DNA of 16,869 nt from an uncultured Lachnospiraceae bacterium. GTDB taxonomy: Bacteria; Bacillota; Clostridia; Lachnospirales; Lachnospiraceae. The stretch lies in contig CAJTVK010000096.1 of assembly GCA_910579645.1 (NCBI GenBank), positions 1 through 16,869 on the forward strand, in the 5' to 3' direction. The notes under the pieces are model-generated. The model did not search any database, was not told where the DNA came from, and worked only from the letters and a program-made list of their open reading frames with translations. This document shows, piece after piece, positions 1-6,355 of this stretch; the first letter of the stretch is position 1; every line of letters begins with the position of its first letter. The position numbers and the translations under genes are program-made.

Positions 1-46
1 TTTCCCATATATATTTCACCGAAAAATAAGCCATCAACCACACACA

Positions 47-261
47 CATTTTCCTCTTCTTTTTTCCCTTTTATTTTCTTTTTTCTCAAAGGAAAAAATA
101 AGGGAAAGAGGAAGAATGCCCATTTTTCAAGGCTTTTGGAGAGATAAAGAAAAAGAAGAGGATCGTTTTTTTGTGTCCGATTCCTCTTCTTTCAAGGTGG
201 TTTTTATGAGGTGAAAAAGACCTTGAAAGGAAGAGGAAAATACCTCTTTTCTTACAAGGTC
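47..261. repeat. Nested purine/pyrimidine inverted repeats downstream of guaA
   Basis: This gene-free stretch is built from repeated CCTCTTC / GAAGAGG blocks that can pair in several ways. Positions 183-198 pair with 220-236 (16-17 bases, one bulge, 21-base loop). The 220-236 arm could instead pair with a similar copy at 243-260. The 183-189 block could also pair with 155-165. A looser inverted repeat joins about 50-75 and 93-114. No ribosome binding site or convincing reading frame is present. On the guaA strand it lies beyond the stop codon, so it could act as a 3' RNA structure, but no classical hairpin followed by a U-run stands out. It may equally be a decayed repeat. Confidence 0.6.
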
Positions 262-284
262 TAATTACTATGTTTATTCTATTT

Positions 285-329
285 TAGCGAAAACCAAATT
301 TTGATTTTGGGGAAAATTGGTGGTCGCTA
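285..329 (-). other. Stem-loop just after the guaA stop codon
   Basis: An imperfect inverted repeat (TAGCGA..ACCAA..TTTT against its complement) starts about 12 bases past the guaA stop codon. The stem is about 16 bp with two mismatches and one bulge. On the guaA strand it is followed by an A-rich stretch, not a T-run, so it is not a standard intrinsic terminator. It may stabilise the 3' end of the mRNA; that role is inferred. Confidence 0.45.
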
Positions 330-340
330 TGACAAATCCG

Positions 341-1882
341 TTACTCGAGCTCAATCGTCCCCGGCGGCTTCCCCGTACAGTCAAACAGTACTCTATTAAC
401 CCCCTTCACCTCATTCACAATCCTGCTCGTCACCGTCCCCAATACTTCCCACGGAATCTGTGCCGCCTCAGCCGTCATGAAATCGGAAGTATTCACCGCC
501 CGCAGTGCCACCGCATAATCATACGTCCGTTCATCGCCCATAACCCCGACGGAACGCATATTAGTCAAAGCGGCGAAATACTGTCCAAGGCTCTTATCCA
601 GTCCGGCTTTTGCAATCTCCTCCCGATATATCGCATCCGCGTCCTGCACAATCCTCACTTTTTCCGCAGTCACTTCCCCTATAATCCGGATTCCCAGCCC
701 CGGCCCCGGAAATGGCTGCCTATAAACCAGCTTCTCCGGAATTCCCAATTCCAGCCCGGCTTTCCTCACCTCATCCTTGAACAGCAGACGCAAAGGCTCG
801 ATAATCTCTTTAAATTCCACGCAGTCAGGCAATCCCCCCACATTGTGATGGGATTTTATCACCGCGCTCTTTCCCAAACCGCTCTCAATCACATCCGGAT
901 AAATCGTGCCCTGCACCAGATAGTCCACAGCCCCGATTTTCTTCGCTTCCTCCTCAAATACCCGAATAAACTCCTCCCCTATGATTTTCCGCTTCTGCTC
1001 CGGTTCTTCCACACCGGCCAATTTCCTGTAAAACCGATCCTGCGCATTTACTCGGATAAAATTCAAGTCATAGGGGCCGTTGGGGCCGAACACTTCCTCC
1101 ACCTCATCCCCTTCGTTTTTCCGAAGCAGCCCATGATCCACAAATACGCAAGTCAGCTGTTTTCCTATCGCCTTCGCCAGCAGCACCGCTGCAACCGAGG
1201 AATCCACTCCGCCGGAAAGAGCACACAGAACTTTTCCGTCCCCTACCCTTTCACGGATTGCATTTATGCTGGTTTCCACAAAAGAGTCCATCCGCCAGTC
1301 GCCTTTGCATCCGCAGATATCAATGACAAAATTGCAGAGCATTTTCATTCCTTCCTGGGTGTGCATAACCTCCGGATGAAACTGTACCGCATACAGCCCT
1401 CTTTCCGCATTCTCCATTCCTGCCACAGGACACACAGATGTTTTGGCCGTAACTGCAAAATTCTCCGGTGCCTGCTCGATATAATCCGTGTGGCTCATCC
1501 AGCAAATTGTTTTACAAGACACCCCCCGGAACAAAGAACTGCTGTTGTCTACTTCCACTTCCGTCCTGCCGTATTCGCTGACCGGTGCGGTTGCAACTTT
1601 CCCTCCCAGCAAATGAGCCATCAGCTGCGAGCCATAGCAGATACCGAGTACCGGTATTCCCAATTGGAATATTTCCTTCCCGCACACCGGCGAGCCTTCC
1701 GCATAGACACTGTTGGGTCCCCCCGTGAAAATGATGCCTTTAGGATTCATTTCTTTCAATTTGTCCAATGCCATATTATAAGGATGCACCTCACAATATA
1801 CATTGCACTCCCGCACCCTTCGGGCAATCAGCTGATTATACTGCCCCCCGAAATCCAAAACTACAATCATCTCTTTTTCCAT
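341..1882 (-). CDS. guaA: GMP synthase (glutamine-hydrolysing)
   Basis: This cytosolic enzyme converts XMP to GMP with ATP and glutamine, the last step of de novo guanine nucleotide synthesis. The 513-aa length is typical of the family. The N-terminal class I glutamine amidotransferase shows the nucleophile Cys82 (motif GICYGSQ) and the His169/Glu171 pair (QFHPEV). The ATP pyrophosphatase P-loop SGGVDSS is at 223-229. The C-terminal dimerisation domain ends in KPPGTIELE, where many homologues have KPPATIEWE, a small deviation. The ATG start is preceded by GGAGGA at good spacing and by a consensus sigma-A promoter. The gene appears monocistronic. I saw no purine riboswitch or other long leader: the predicted 5' UTR is only about 40 bases. 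Confidence 0.97.
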   Translation of the reverse strand: MEKEMIVVLDFGGQYNQLIARRVRECNVYCEVHPYNMALDKLKEMNPKGIIFTGGPNSVYAEGSPVCGKEIFQLGIPVLGICYGSQLMAHLLGGKVATAPVSEYGRTEVEVDNSSSLFRGVSCKTICWMSHTDYIEQAPENFAVTAKTSVCPVAGMENAERGLYAVQFHPEVMHTQEGMKMLCNFVIDICGCKGDWRMDSFVETSINAIRERVGDGKVLCALSGGVDSSVAAVLLAKAIGKQLTCVFVDHGLLRKNEGDEVEEVFGPNGPYDLNFIRVNAQDRFYRKLAGVEEPEQKRKIIGEEFIRVFEEEAKKIGAVDYLVQGTIYPDVIESGLGKSAVIKSHHNVGGLPDCVEFKEIIEPLRLLFKDEVRKAGLELGIPEKLVYRQPFPGPGLGIRIIGEVTAEKVRIVQDADAIYREEIAKAGLDKSLGQYFAALTNMRSVGVMGDERTYDYAVALRAVNTSDFMTAEAAQIPWEVLGTVTSRIVNEVKGVNRVLFDCTGKPPGTIELE

Positions 1883-1930
1883 TTTATCCTCCGCACTTTT
1901 GCAAGAACCTTAAAGTACCATGTACCCTAC

Positions 1931-1959
1931 ATTATATAGACTCCTACACGCCTTGTCAA
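1931..1959 (-). promoter_or_regulatory. Consensus sigma-A promoter of guaA
   Basis: On the minus strand the sequence reads TTGACA (1959-1954), a 17-base spacer, then TATAAT (1936-1931). Both hexamers match the vegetative consensus perfectly and the spacing is optimal. Transcription would start near 1924, giving a leader of about 40 bases that ends in the guaA Shine-Dalgarno. Strong constitutive expression is expected. Confidence 0.92.
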
Positions 1960-2243
1960 AATATTCTTTCCAAATCTAAGGAAATCAATTTTCGGGGCTG
2001 TGCCTGCGTTGCCTATGCTTCTGGTCGGAACCAATTTCATTAAGTCAATCCACAGTCCGTTTCCCGTTCATCTTTTCCGGCGTATGAACTATGTTTTTTT
2101 GATTTCATTGTCATTTATATGGTACGCTCTTTTATCCCCACCTAATTACAGGTAATCACATAAAAGGTAATAATATCACATTTATTCTGTTCATAGGCAT
2201 AGACTTCCTGCCATTCAGCAGGGAATGCATCAGTCTGAAAAGG
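1960..2243. other. Intergenic stretch with no recognised feature
   Basis: Between the guaA promoter and the first palindromic element I see no supported reading frame, no terminator and no RNA gene. The sequence is AT-rich with short open frames only, none preceded by a convincing ribosome binding site. Confidence 0.6.
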
Positions 2244-2455
2244 CTAGTACATCATTACATTAATCCTTGAGTAATCAGTGCTTGATGTTTGCGTCAGGAC
2301 AAGGCGGAAATAACAGTGAATTCAGCACCTGCCTTTTGCGCCAGCGCTGCGTTGTCATCGGTCAACGATGCCACCGCATCGCCTCCCTCTTCCGCCTTGC
2401 CCTGACCCAAACATCAAGCACTGATTACTCAAGGATCAATGCAATAATGTACTAG
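2244..2455. repeat. Palindromic element, copy 1 (212 bp)
   Basis: The element begins CTAGT and ends ACTAG. Its arms, 2244-2308 and 2391-2455, are reverse complements at 60 of 65 positions. Each arm has a strict layout: CTAGT, 51 variable bases, then CAAGGC. The interior holds a 52-base core (2349-2400) identical to copy 2 at 4216-4267. Within the core, CGTTG/CAACG (2350-2354, 2363-2367) and GATGC/GCATC (2367-2371, 2376-2380) form small hairpins. No transposase is present, so this is a non-autonomous repeat or a structured RNA/DNA element. I do not recognise a named family. No clear target-site duplication is visible outside the CTAG ends. Confidence 0.85.
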
Positions 2456-2490
2456 GGACAAGTCTTCTCCATTGCAGCGGAAAAACATTT

Positions 2491-2772
2491 TTGTGTTTTC
2501 TTGACCATGGCAATGACATCATATCCAATTCCTTTTACAGCATAAATGGAACTTGGTTAGGAAAACCAGCTGTCAAAAGCACGCAGTATGCATGGATAGA
2601 AGCACTTTTTGCATGTTTTAACAATTCAGGCCTTATAGAATATGGGATATTGTGTGTCGGTGTGTCTGAGGAATGCTTACAATTGATAGCGGAAAAAGTG
2701 CGAACGGTGCCTGAATGCCCAAATGAGCCAGAATGTGTGTTATCATACAAAAGCAGAAAATATTATTTATAA
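2491..2772 (+). CDS. Hypothetical protein, probably 5'-truncated
   Basis: This is an open frame of 93 codons whose only in-frame start is a TTG at 2491 without a good Shine-Dalgarno. The frame stays open upstream to about 2425, inside the right arm of the palindromic element, which suggests that the original 5' end was lost when the element arrived. The later part reads like a real protein, for example residues near NGTWLGKPAVKST, then IEYGILCVGVSE, then a short Cys/Pro-rich stretch and a basic tail ending YKSRKYYL. I do not recognise a family. It ends 20 bases before the start of the DUF6485-like gene on the same strand. It could be a pseudogene fragment or a small functional gene with a weak start. 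Confidence 0.4.
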   Translation: MCFLDHGNDIISNSFYSINGTWLGKPAVKSTQYAWIEALFACFNNSGLIEYGILCVGVSEECLQLIAEKVRTVPECPNEPECVLSYKSRKYYL

Positions 2773-2792
2773 TGGAAAAGGAGTATACTATT

Positions 2793-2984
2793 GTGACAAA
2801 ATGCAGTAATAACAGGCCATGTCCCTGCACATTTGACTGCCCGAGGCACGGCAAATGCTGTGAGTGCGTGGCACATCACAGAGATAATGACGAGGGCGTC
2901 CCGGGGTGCTTTTTCTCTGCGGAGGCGGAGGCAACTTACGACAGAAGCATAGAGGCATTGTGCCGCGACAGAGGAATACTATAG
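2793..2984 (+). CDS. Small Cys-rich protein, DUF6485-like
   Basis: A 63-aa protein with six cysteines clustered in the first half: CPCTFDC at residues 11-17, then HGKCCEC at 19-25, and a later GCFF. It also has the pattern R-x-GKCCEC followed by HHR, which matches my memory of the small DUF6485 family found in Clostridia. Cysteine spacing suggests metal binding, probably zinc; the function is not known. I chose the GTG at 2793 because AAGGAG at 2778-2783 sits 9 bases before it. An in-frame ATG at 2772 lies ahead of that Shine-Dalgarno and would only add residues without family similarity. The stop codon overlaps the ribosome binding site of the VOC gene, so the two are probably co-transcribed. 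Confidence 0.75.
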   Translation: MTKCSNNRPCPCTFDCPRHGKCCECVAHHRDNDEGVPGCFFSAEAEATYDRSIEALCRDRGIL

Positions 2985-2997
2985 GAGGATTTGGGCG

Positions 2998-3579
2998 ATG
3001 GAAAAGCCGAATTTTACAGGATTATCACACGTCTGCATTTTTGTGGACGATGTTAAGGAAGCGTTTGCATATTATGAGCGTATTCTGGGGGCAGTGCCTA
3101 ACCAACATATTCCGCATTGGAAAAACGAGGGCTTTTTTCGGGCGGGCGGATTTATTGATGAGGCGGAGGAGGCGGAGGTCTCCATTGGATTTATGGACGT
3201 GCCGGGTACAAAGTTCACCATTGAGCTGATGTGTTATCACAAGCCGGAGGGACTCAGGGAACCGGTGTTCTTCAAGGCGAACGATATCAGCGGTGCACGC
3301 CATGTCGCGCTGAAAGTGACGAACATTGATGAGGCGTTTGAGTACATCAAAGCACAGCCGGATGTCACACTCATCAACACGACGGATGATTATAAGGTAT
3401 ACCGGATCAGCAAGACAGAACCTTCGGATTTCTATTATTTTGATGAGGCCAAGGAGAACGATGCACAGGCGAAGCAGGCGGCGGCTGATATTCTTGGAAA
3501 CACCAAGTATTTTTACTTTATCGACAAGTATGGTCTGCAGTGGGAATTTGAGCAGGGCCATACGGATATCGGGGATTAA
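2998..3579 (+). CDS. VOC-superfamily (glyoxalase/dioxygenase fold) protein
   Basis: A 193-aa protein with two beta-alpha-beta-beta-beta modules of the vicinal oxygen chelate fold. The candidate metal ligands fall in the expected places: His11 (LSHVCIFV), Glu76 (TIELMCY), His102 (ARHVALKV) and Glu183 (LQWEFEQ). All four being present argues for an active metal-dependent enzyme, but VOC substrates range from methylglyoxal adducts to aromatic ring cleavage, so the reaction cannot be named. AGGAGG 9 bases upstream of the ATG is a strong start signal, only 13 bases after the DUF6485-like gene. With the tautomerase downstream, a small-molecule detoxification or catabolic role is plausible. Confidence 0.85.
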   Translation: MEKPNFTGLSHVCIFVDDVKEAFAYYERILGAVPNQHIPHWKNEGFFRAGGFIDEAEEAEVSIGFMDVPGTKFTIELMCYHKPEGLREPVFFKANDISGARHVALKVTNIDEAFEYIKAQPDVTLINTTDDYKVYRISKTEPSDFYYFDEAKENDAQAKQAAADILGNTKYFYFIDKYGLQWEFEQGHTDIGD

Positions 3580-3651
3580 TAAGGAACTGTTAAGAATTAA
3601 CTTTACATATGATGCAGGATAAATCTTTTTATGCAAGACGGAGGAATGGAT

Positions 3652-3996
3652 ATGCCATTTATTAACTCGAGGGTGAGTATTGTGATGACGGTGTCACAGC
3701 GCATGTCCGTGAAGGAGAAGCTTGGCAGGGCGATTGCTATAATACCGGGAAAATCGGAGGAATGGCTGATGGTGGAATTTGCCGACAGGTGTGACCTGTA
3801 TTTTCATGGAAAGCAGACACAGCCGTCTGCCTTTGTCGAGGTGAAGGTGTTCGGAGCAATTCCGGAGGGCTGTCTGGACGAACTGACAGGCGAGATCTGC
3901 CGGATTTATGAGCAGGATCTGCAGATTCCGAAGGATTATGTCTATGTCAAGTACGAAGAGGTTGACAAGTGGGGTTGGAACGGAATTAATTTTTGA
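3652..3996 (+). CDS. MIF-like tautomerase family protein
   Basis: A 114-aa protein that starts Met-Pro, so that removal of Met exposes the N-terminal proline used as catalytic base by the tautomerase superfamily. Lys34 in IPGKSEEW fits the conserved MIF lysine, and the C-terminal WGWNGINF resembles the WGWNGSTF ending of macrophage migration inhibitory factor. Length (about 115 aa) matches MIF-type phenylpyruvate/dopachrome tautomerases. GGAGG at 3640-3644 is 7 bases before this ATG; ATGs at 3631 and 3646 would bury the proline and destroy activity, so they are rejected. The enzyme probably interconverts keto and enol forms of a small aromatic or dicarbonyl substrate. It lies 72 bases after the VOC gene. 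Confidence 0.85.
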   Translation: MPFINSRVSIVMTVSQRMSVKEKLGRAIAIIPGKSEEWLMVEFADRCDLYFHGKQTQPSAFVEVKVFGAIPEGCLDELTGEICRIYEQDLQIPKDYVYVKYEEVDKWGWNGINF

Positions 3997-4070
3997 GTGC
4001 GGCTCAGACGGAACTGATGCCATATATCGTGACGACAACGTATGGGGATTATCTTGCACAGGTGCGCTAG
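3993..4070 (+). pseudogene. 25-codon gene fragment cut off by palindromic element
   Basis: After the tautomerase stop (TGA at 3994-3996) a frame opens at an overlapping TTG (3993) and runs 25 codons to a TAG at 4068-4070. It encodes AQTELMPYIVTT followed by TYGDYLAQVR. Codon choice (CAG, GTG, GCG, CGC) resembles the neighbouring genes. The stop codon is the TAG in the CTAGT end of the second palindromic element. The simplest reading is the remnant of a further gene in this operon, interrupted by the element; I cannot name its family. It might also be chance. Confidence 0.3.
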
Positions 4071-4322
4071 TGCTCCATCCAGACAGAAATTGGAGTTCTG
4101 CTTTGCATGGTTCGTGCCAGTGCAAGGCAAAATTTCGACGGCGATGTGGTGCATGCACTAGTACATCATTGCATTAATCCTTAAGTAATCAGCACATGCT
4201 GTTTGTGCCAGTGCCGCGTTGTCATCGGTCAACGATGCCACCGCATCGCCTCCCTCTTCCGCCTTGCACTGGCAAGAACCATGCAAAGCAGAAGTGCAAT
4301 TTCTGTCCGGATGAAGCACTAG
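4067..4322. repeat. Palindromic element, copy 2 (256 bp, composite)
   Basis: The outer arms, 4067-4128 and 4261-4322, are reverse complements at 57 of 62 positions. They again follow the rule CTAGT, 51 bases, CAAGGC, and its mirror image. The 51-base arm sequence has no obvious relation to that of copy 1, yet the 52-base core (4216-4267) is identical. Between the left arm and the core lies an extra internal segment, 4158-4192, which matches the first 35 bases of the copy 1 left arm with only two differences. This makes copy 2 a composite with two left ends and one right end. The core has the same orientation as in copy 1, so the pair forms direct repeats around the island. Confidence 0.85.
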
Positions 4323-4830
4323 AGCGTGTTTAAAAATTACTTTCTGGCAGATATCAGGAACGAATTCTCAGCCACGCTCCGGAAAAGACCGCTTTCCTTT
4401 GATGAATAAATTGCAATGATTAAGCCTATAGAAGCAAGAAATATTTTAAAGAAAAAGGTGCGAAAAATAATGTCCATGCATTAACGAATCCTCTGCAATG
4501 CCCTGTTTGTCAGCGTTATCGATAAGTACAAGGCTTATGAATCATTGGCTGTAGCGGTTTTATTTTTATCCGTCTGCCAGAAATGCCGTGTTCCTAATCC
4601 CGGCAGAAAAGGTTTCCGAGCATGTCCACCCGGCTCACTGCCGCGAAACATGCAGGTTCCTTGGTAATCCACAGTTCCGGCAATCAGCCGTTACTCCCTG
4701 CCTGCACTGGTATTTTCCCTATAAGTTACCGATAAATTGTGCCTGCATTTTACCCAAATATGCATTGTCCCGCTCCCACCTGCTTATTCTGAACATGCCG
4801 GAAACTGCCATTACCCATATACGCTTCTTT
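4323..4830. other. Gene-free region between element 2 and spoIIID
   Basis: About 500 bases without a supportable gene on either strand; short open frames lack ribosome binding sites and family motifs. Visible structure is limited to an inverted pair GAGCGTG (4322-4328) and CACGCTC (4373-4379) touching the end of the palindromic element, and an 11-bp inverted pair TTTCTGGCAGA (4341-4351) and TCTGCCAGAAA (4573-4583). This may be remains of decayed mobile DNA. No clear terminator follows spoIIID. Confidence 0.5.
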
Positions 4831-5097
4831 TTAATAAATCCCTATTTCATGTTGGTGCAGATATTTCTCCCTTGTCGCAAGCCCACCCCTGATATGCCGC
4901 TCAGACTTGTTTACGTCCAGCACCTTCCTTGCCTCTTTTGCAAGCACAGGATTAATCTGCATCAATCTGTCTGTCACATCTTTATGTACCGTAGATTTAG
5001 AAATCCCAAACTGTTTCGCCGTCTGCCTTACCGTAGCATTGTTTTCAATAATATAGTTGGCAATGTCAATTGCTCTTTCTTCGATATAATCCTTCAA
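4831..5097 (-). CDS. spoIIID: Sporulation transcriptional regulator SpoIIID
   Basis: An 88-aa DNA-binding protein that acts in the mother cell during sporulation, activating or repressing many sigma-E genes and helping to switch to sigma-K. The sequence follows the family closely: MKDYIEER start, a helix-turn-helix at about 23-43 (TVRQTAKQFGISKSTVHKDV), and the basic C-terminal block SERHIRGG. The start is TTG at 5097; the Shine-Dalgarno GAGGGG ends 7 bases before it. Upstream lies a match to a sigma-E promoter, the known regulator of spoIIID in Bacillus, and a hairpin that covers the Shine-Dalgarno. Its presence marks the organism as an endospore former. Confidence 0.95.
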   Translation of the reverse strand: MKDYIEERAIDIANYIIENNATVRQTAKQFGISKSTVHKDVTDRLMQINPVLAKEARKVLDVNKSERHIRGGLATREKYLHQHEIGIY

Positions 5098-5104
5098 AAG
5101 AAAA

Positions 5105-5148
5105 CCCCTCAGAATACTTTTTTACATTGTATGAAGCATTCTGAAGGG
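5105..5148 (-). terminator. Hairpin ending the envelope operon and masking the spoIIID ribosome binding site
   Basis: On the minus strand, 5148-5134 pairs with 5119-5105 in 15 consecutive base pairs, counting two G-U wobbles, with a 14-base loop. The two wobbles would be A-C mismatches in RNA from the other strand, so the fold suits minus-strand RNA. It begins 30 bases after the stop of the DHHW gene and is followed by TTTTCTTTT, as in an intrinsic terminator. The 3' arm contains the spoIIID Shine-Dalgarno (GAGGGG). Long RNA from the upstream operon would thus be terminated or have the spoIIID start masked. Confidence 0.7.
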
Positions 5149-5155
5149 TTATGAC
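5126..5155 (-). promoter_or_regulatory. Sigma-E-type promoter of spoIIID
   Basis: Minus-strand GTCATAAC (5155-5148), 14 bases, then CATACAAT (5133-5126). This fits the sporulation sigma-E pattern of ATA in the -35 box and CATACA-T in the -10 box at about 14 bp spacing. The start point would be near 5119-5120, leaving a leader of about 22 bases with the Shine-Dalgarno GAGGGG. The -10 box sits in the hairpin loop, so RNA from this promoter lacks the 5' arm of the hairpin. Confidence 0.75.
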
Positions 5156-5177
5156 TGATTAAAAATAAATACGCCTG

Positions 5178-6323
5178 TCAATACACTCCTCTGATTCCCG
5201 AATCCCCGTCCAGCGTATTCATATTATAAAGCAGAAGCACATCCGTCACCCCCGCATGTTCCGCAATAAATGCCGACGGCCCGTCTTTATAATATCTTGT
5301 GTCAAACACATATATTTTCTTATAGTGGCGGACCAAAAACGGCACCATGGAGTTCGCATAGCTGTCCTTAATCAGCACCAGTTCCCTGTCCGTTTCCGCC
5401 GTATCATTGGTAATCTCTGTCAGCGGGTGAAGATTGTTCAGAAACAGAGAATATTTATCCTTTTTTTCCACATATTCCAAATGATACAGACTATCTGTTA
5501 TTTCCCCCGTATCCTTATATTCTACCGTCAGCCGGTCGGCCGGATTCTCGTAAATCACAATGGAATCCCCCATGCGGTCATAATCCCCCGCTTTGGAATA
5601 CAAAGTTCCCCGAAAATCCTCCGTTACCGCCTGTGCCTTCATATCTCCCAAAGCCACCGGCACAAATCCCATTTCTCTGCAGAAAGCACGGTATCCCATG
5701 TAGGCGCCCAGAGTTGTCCAGTGATGGTCCGTTTTATAATATAGTTGCCATTCCCCTTTGCCTGCCTCCAAATACCCGGTGCAGTCTATGGAGCGGATTC
5801 CCGTCCCCTCATAGATTTCCGCCGCCGTTTCCGTCTGGCTGTTCACCGCCGCATGTTCCGGCAGCTTCTCCCGGTATACGGTGACCGCCGTGGGCACCAG
5901 CATCAGGCGCATCTCTATCTTGTTTTCCCTCTCCTGCGCCGCCACGGTGTCCGCAAACTTTTTCAATGTTTCCGTAATCCGTTCCGTGTTCTCCGGCTTC
6001 TTGTACTCTTCGATCAGATATCCGTCTTCCGCCAGAAAAATTCCGTTGATTTTCTTTTTCCCGGAAAGCATCTCTGCCTTTGTCTTTATGCCGATCCAGA
6101 AATCCCGGAAAGGAAAATGATCCGAAACGTAATCGGTAAGCCCGTCCATATAAGTCCCTTCCCGCACCTGCCGCAGACCGAACTTAGGCAGTTTTGCCAG
6201 ATATCGGTTCTCGTTCTCCGAAAAATCTTTTTTCTCCGTTATCACAAAAAGAACCGACAGGCACAGCACCATACCCGACAGCAGCGCTGCCGTCAGCCTC
6301 CTTATCCTAACCTCTGCTTTCAT
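5178..6323 (-). CDS. DHHW family protein (AlgJ/AlgX-like, SGNH-type)
   Basis: A 381-aa protein with one N-terminal membrane anchor (about 10-28) and an extracytoplasmic domain. It carries FSENENRYLAKLP just after the anchor, the family signature YYKTDHHWTTLGAY with Asp199 and His201, and KDSYANS at 319-325 with the likely nucleophile Ser321. These make a Ser-His-Asp set as in AlgJ/AlgX-type O-acetyltransferases, which pass acetyl groups onto exported polysaccharides. The ATG follows GGGAGGA. It lies 32 bases after the MBOAT gene, separated by a small CCCGC/GCGGG hairpin, and closes the operon. The acceptor polymer cannot be deduced. Acetyltransferase activity is inferred from the family and the MBOAT partner. 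Confidence 0.88.
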   Translation of the reverse strand: MKAEVRIRRLTAALLSGMVLCLSVLFVITEKKDFSENENRYLAKLPKFGLRQVREGTYMDGLTDYVSDHFPFRDFWIGIKTKAEMLSGKKKINGIFLAEDGYLIEEYKKPENTERITETLKKFADTVAAQERENKIEMRLMLVPTAVTVYREKLPEHAAVNSQTETAAEIYEGTGIRSIDCTGYLEAGKGEWQLYYKTDHHWTTLGAYMGYRAFCREMGFVPVALGDMKAQAVTEDFRGTLYSKAGDYDRMGDSIVIYENPADRLTVEYKDTGEITDSLYHLEYVEKKDKYSLFLNNLHPLTEITNDTAETDRELVLIKDSYANSMVPFLVRHYKKIYVFDTRYYKDGPSAFIAEHAGVTDVLLLYNMNTLDGDSGIRGVY

Positions 6324-6355
6324 TCCATCCTCCCGCTTCCCGCTCCGGCGGGTAT

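Noticed and set aside
1883..1930. Purine riboswitch or PurR-type leader for guaA
   Set aside because: The predicted leader is only about 40 bases and contains no aptamer-like conserved segments.
317..1939. A 540-codon open frame on the plus strand
   Set aside because: It lies fully antisense to guaA, has a His/Pro/Arg-rich composition typical of shadow frames and no family motifs.
2267..2455. A 62-codon frame inside palindromic element 1
   Set aside because: It follows the inverted-repeat arms and core; the sequence is explained by the repeat structure, and the same frame is not kept in copy 2.
2501..2530. TTGACC at 2501 as a promoter for the VOC gene group
   Set aside because: No acceptable -10 box lies 16-18 bases downstream.
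3631..3651. Longer tautomerase starts at 3631 or 3646
   Set aside because: These would place residues before the catalytic N-terminal proline; the Shine-Dalgarno fits the ATG at 3652.
2244..4322. CRISPR array or composite insertion sequence
   Set aside because: There are only two copies, far apart, with long inverted arms rather than short direct repeats, and no transposase or cas gene is present.
4588..5154. A 188-codon plus-strand frame
   Set aside because: It runs antisense across spoIIID and its promoter, with no ribosome binding site or recognisable domain.
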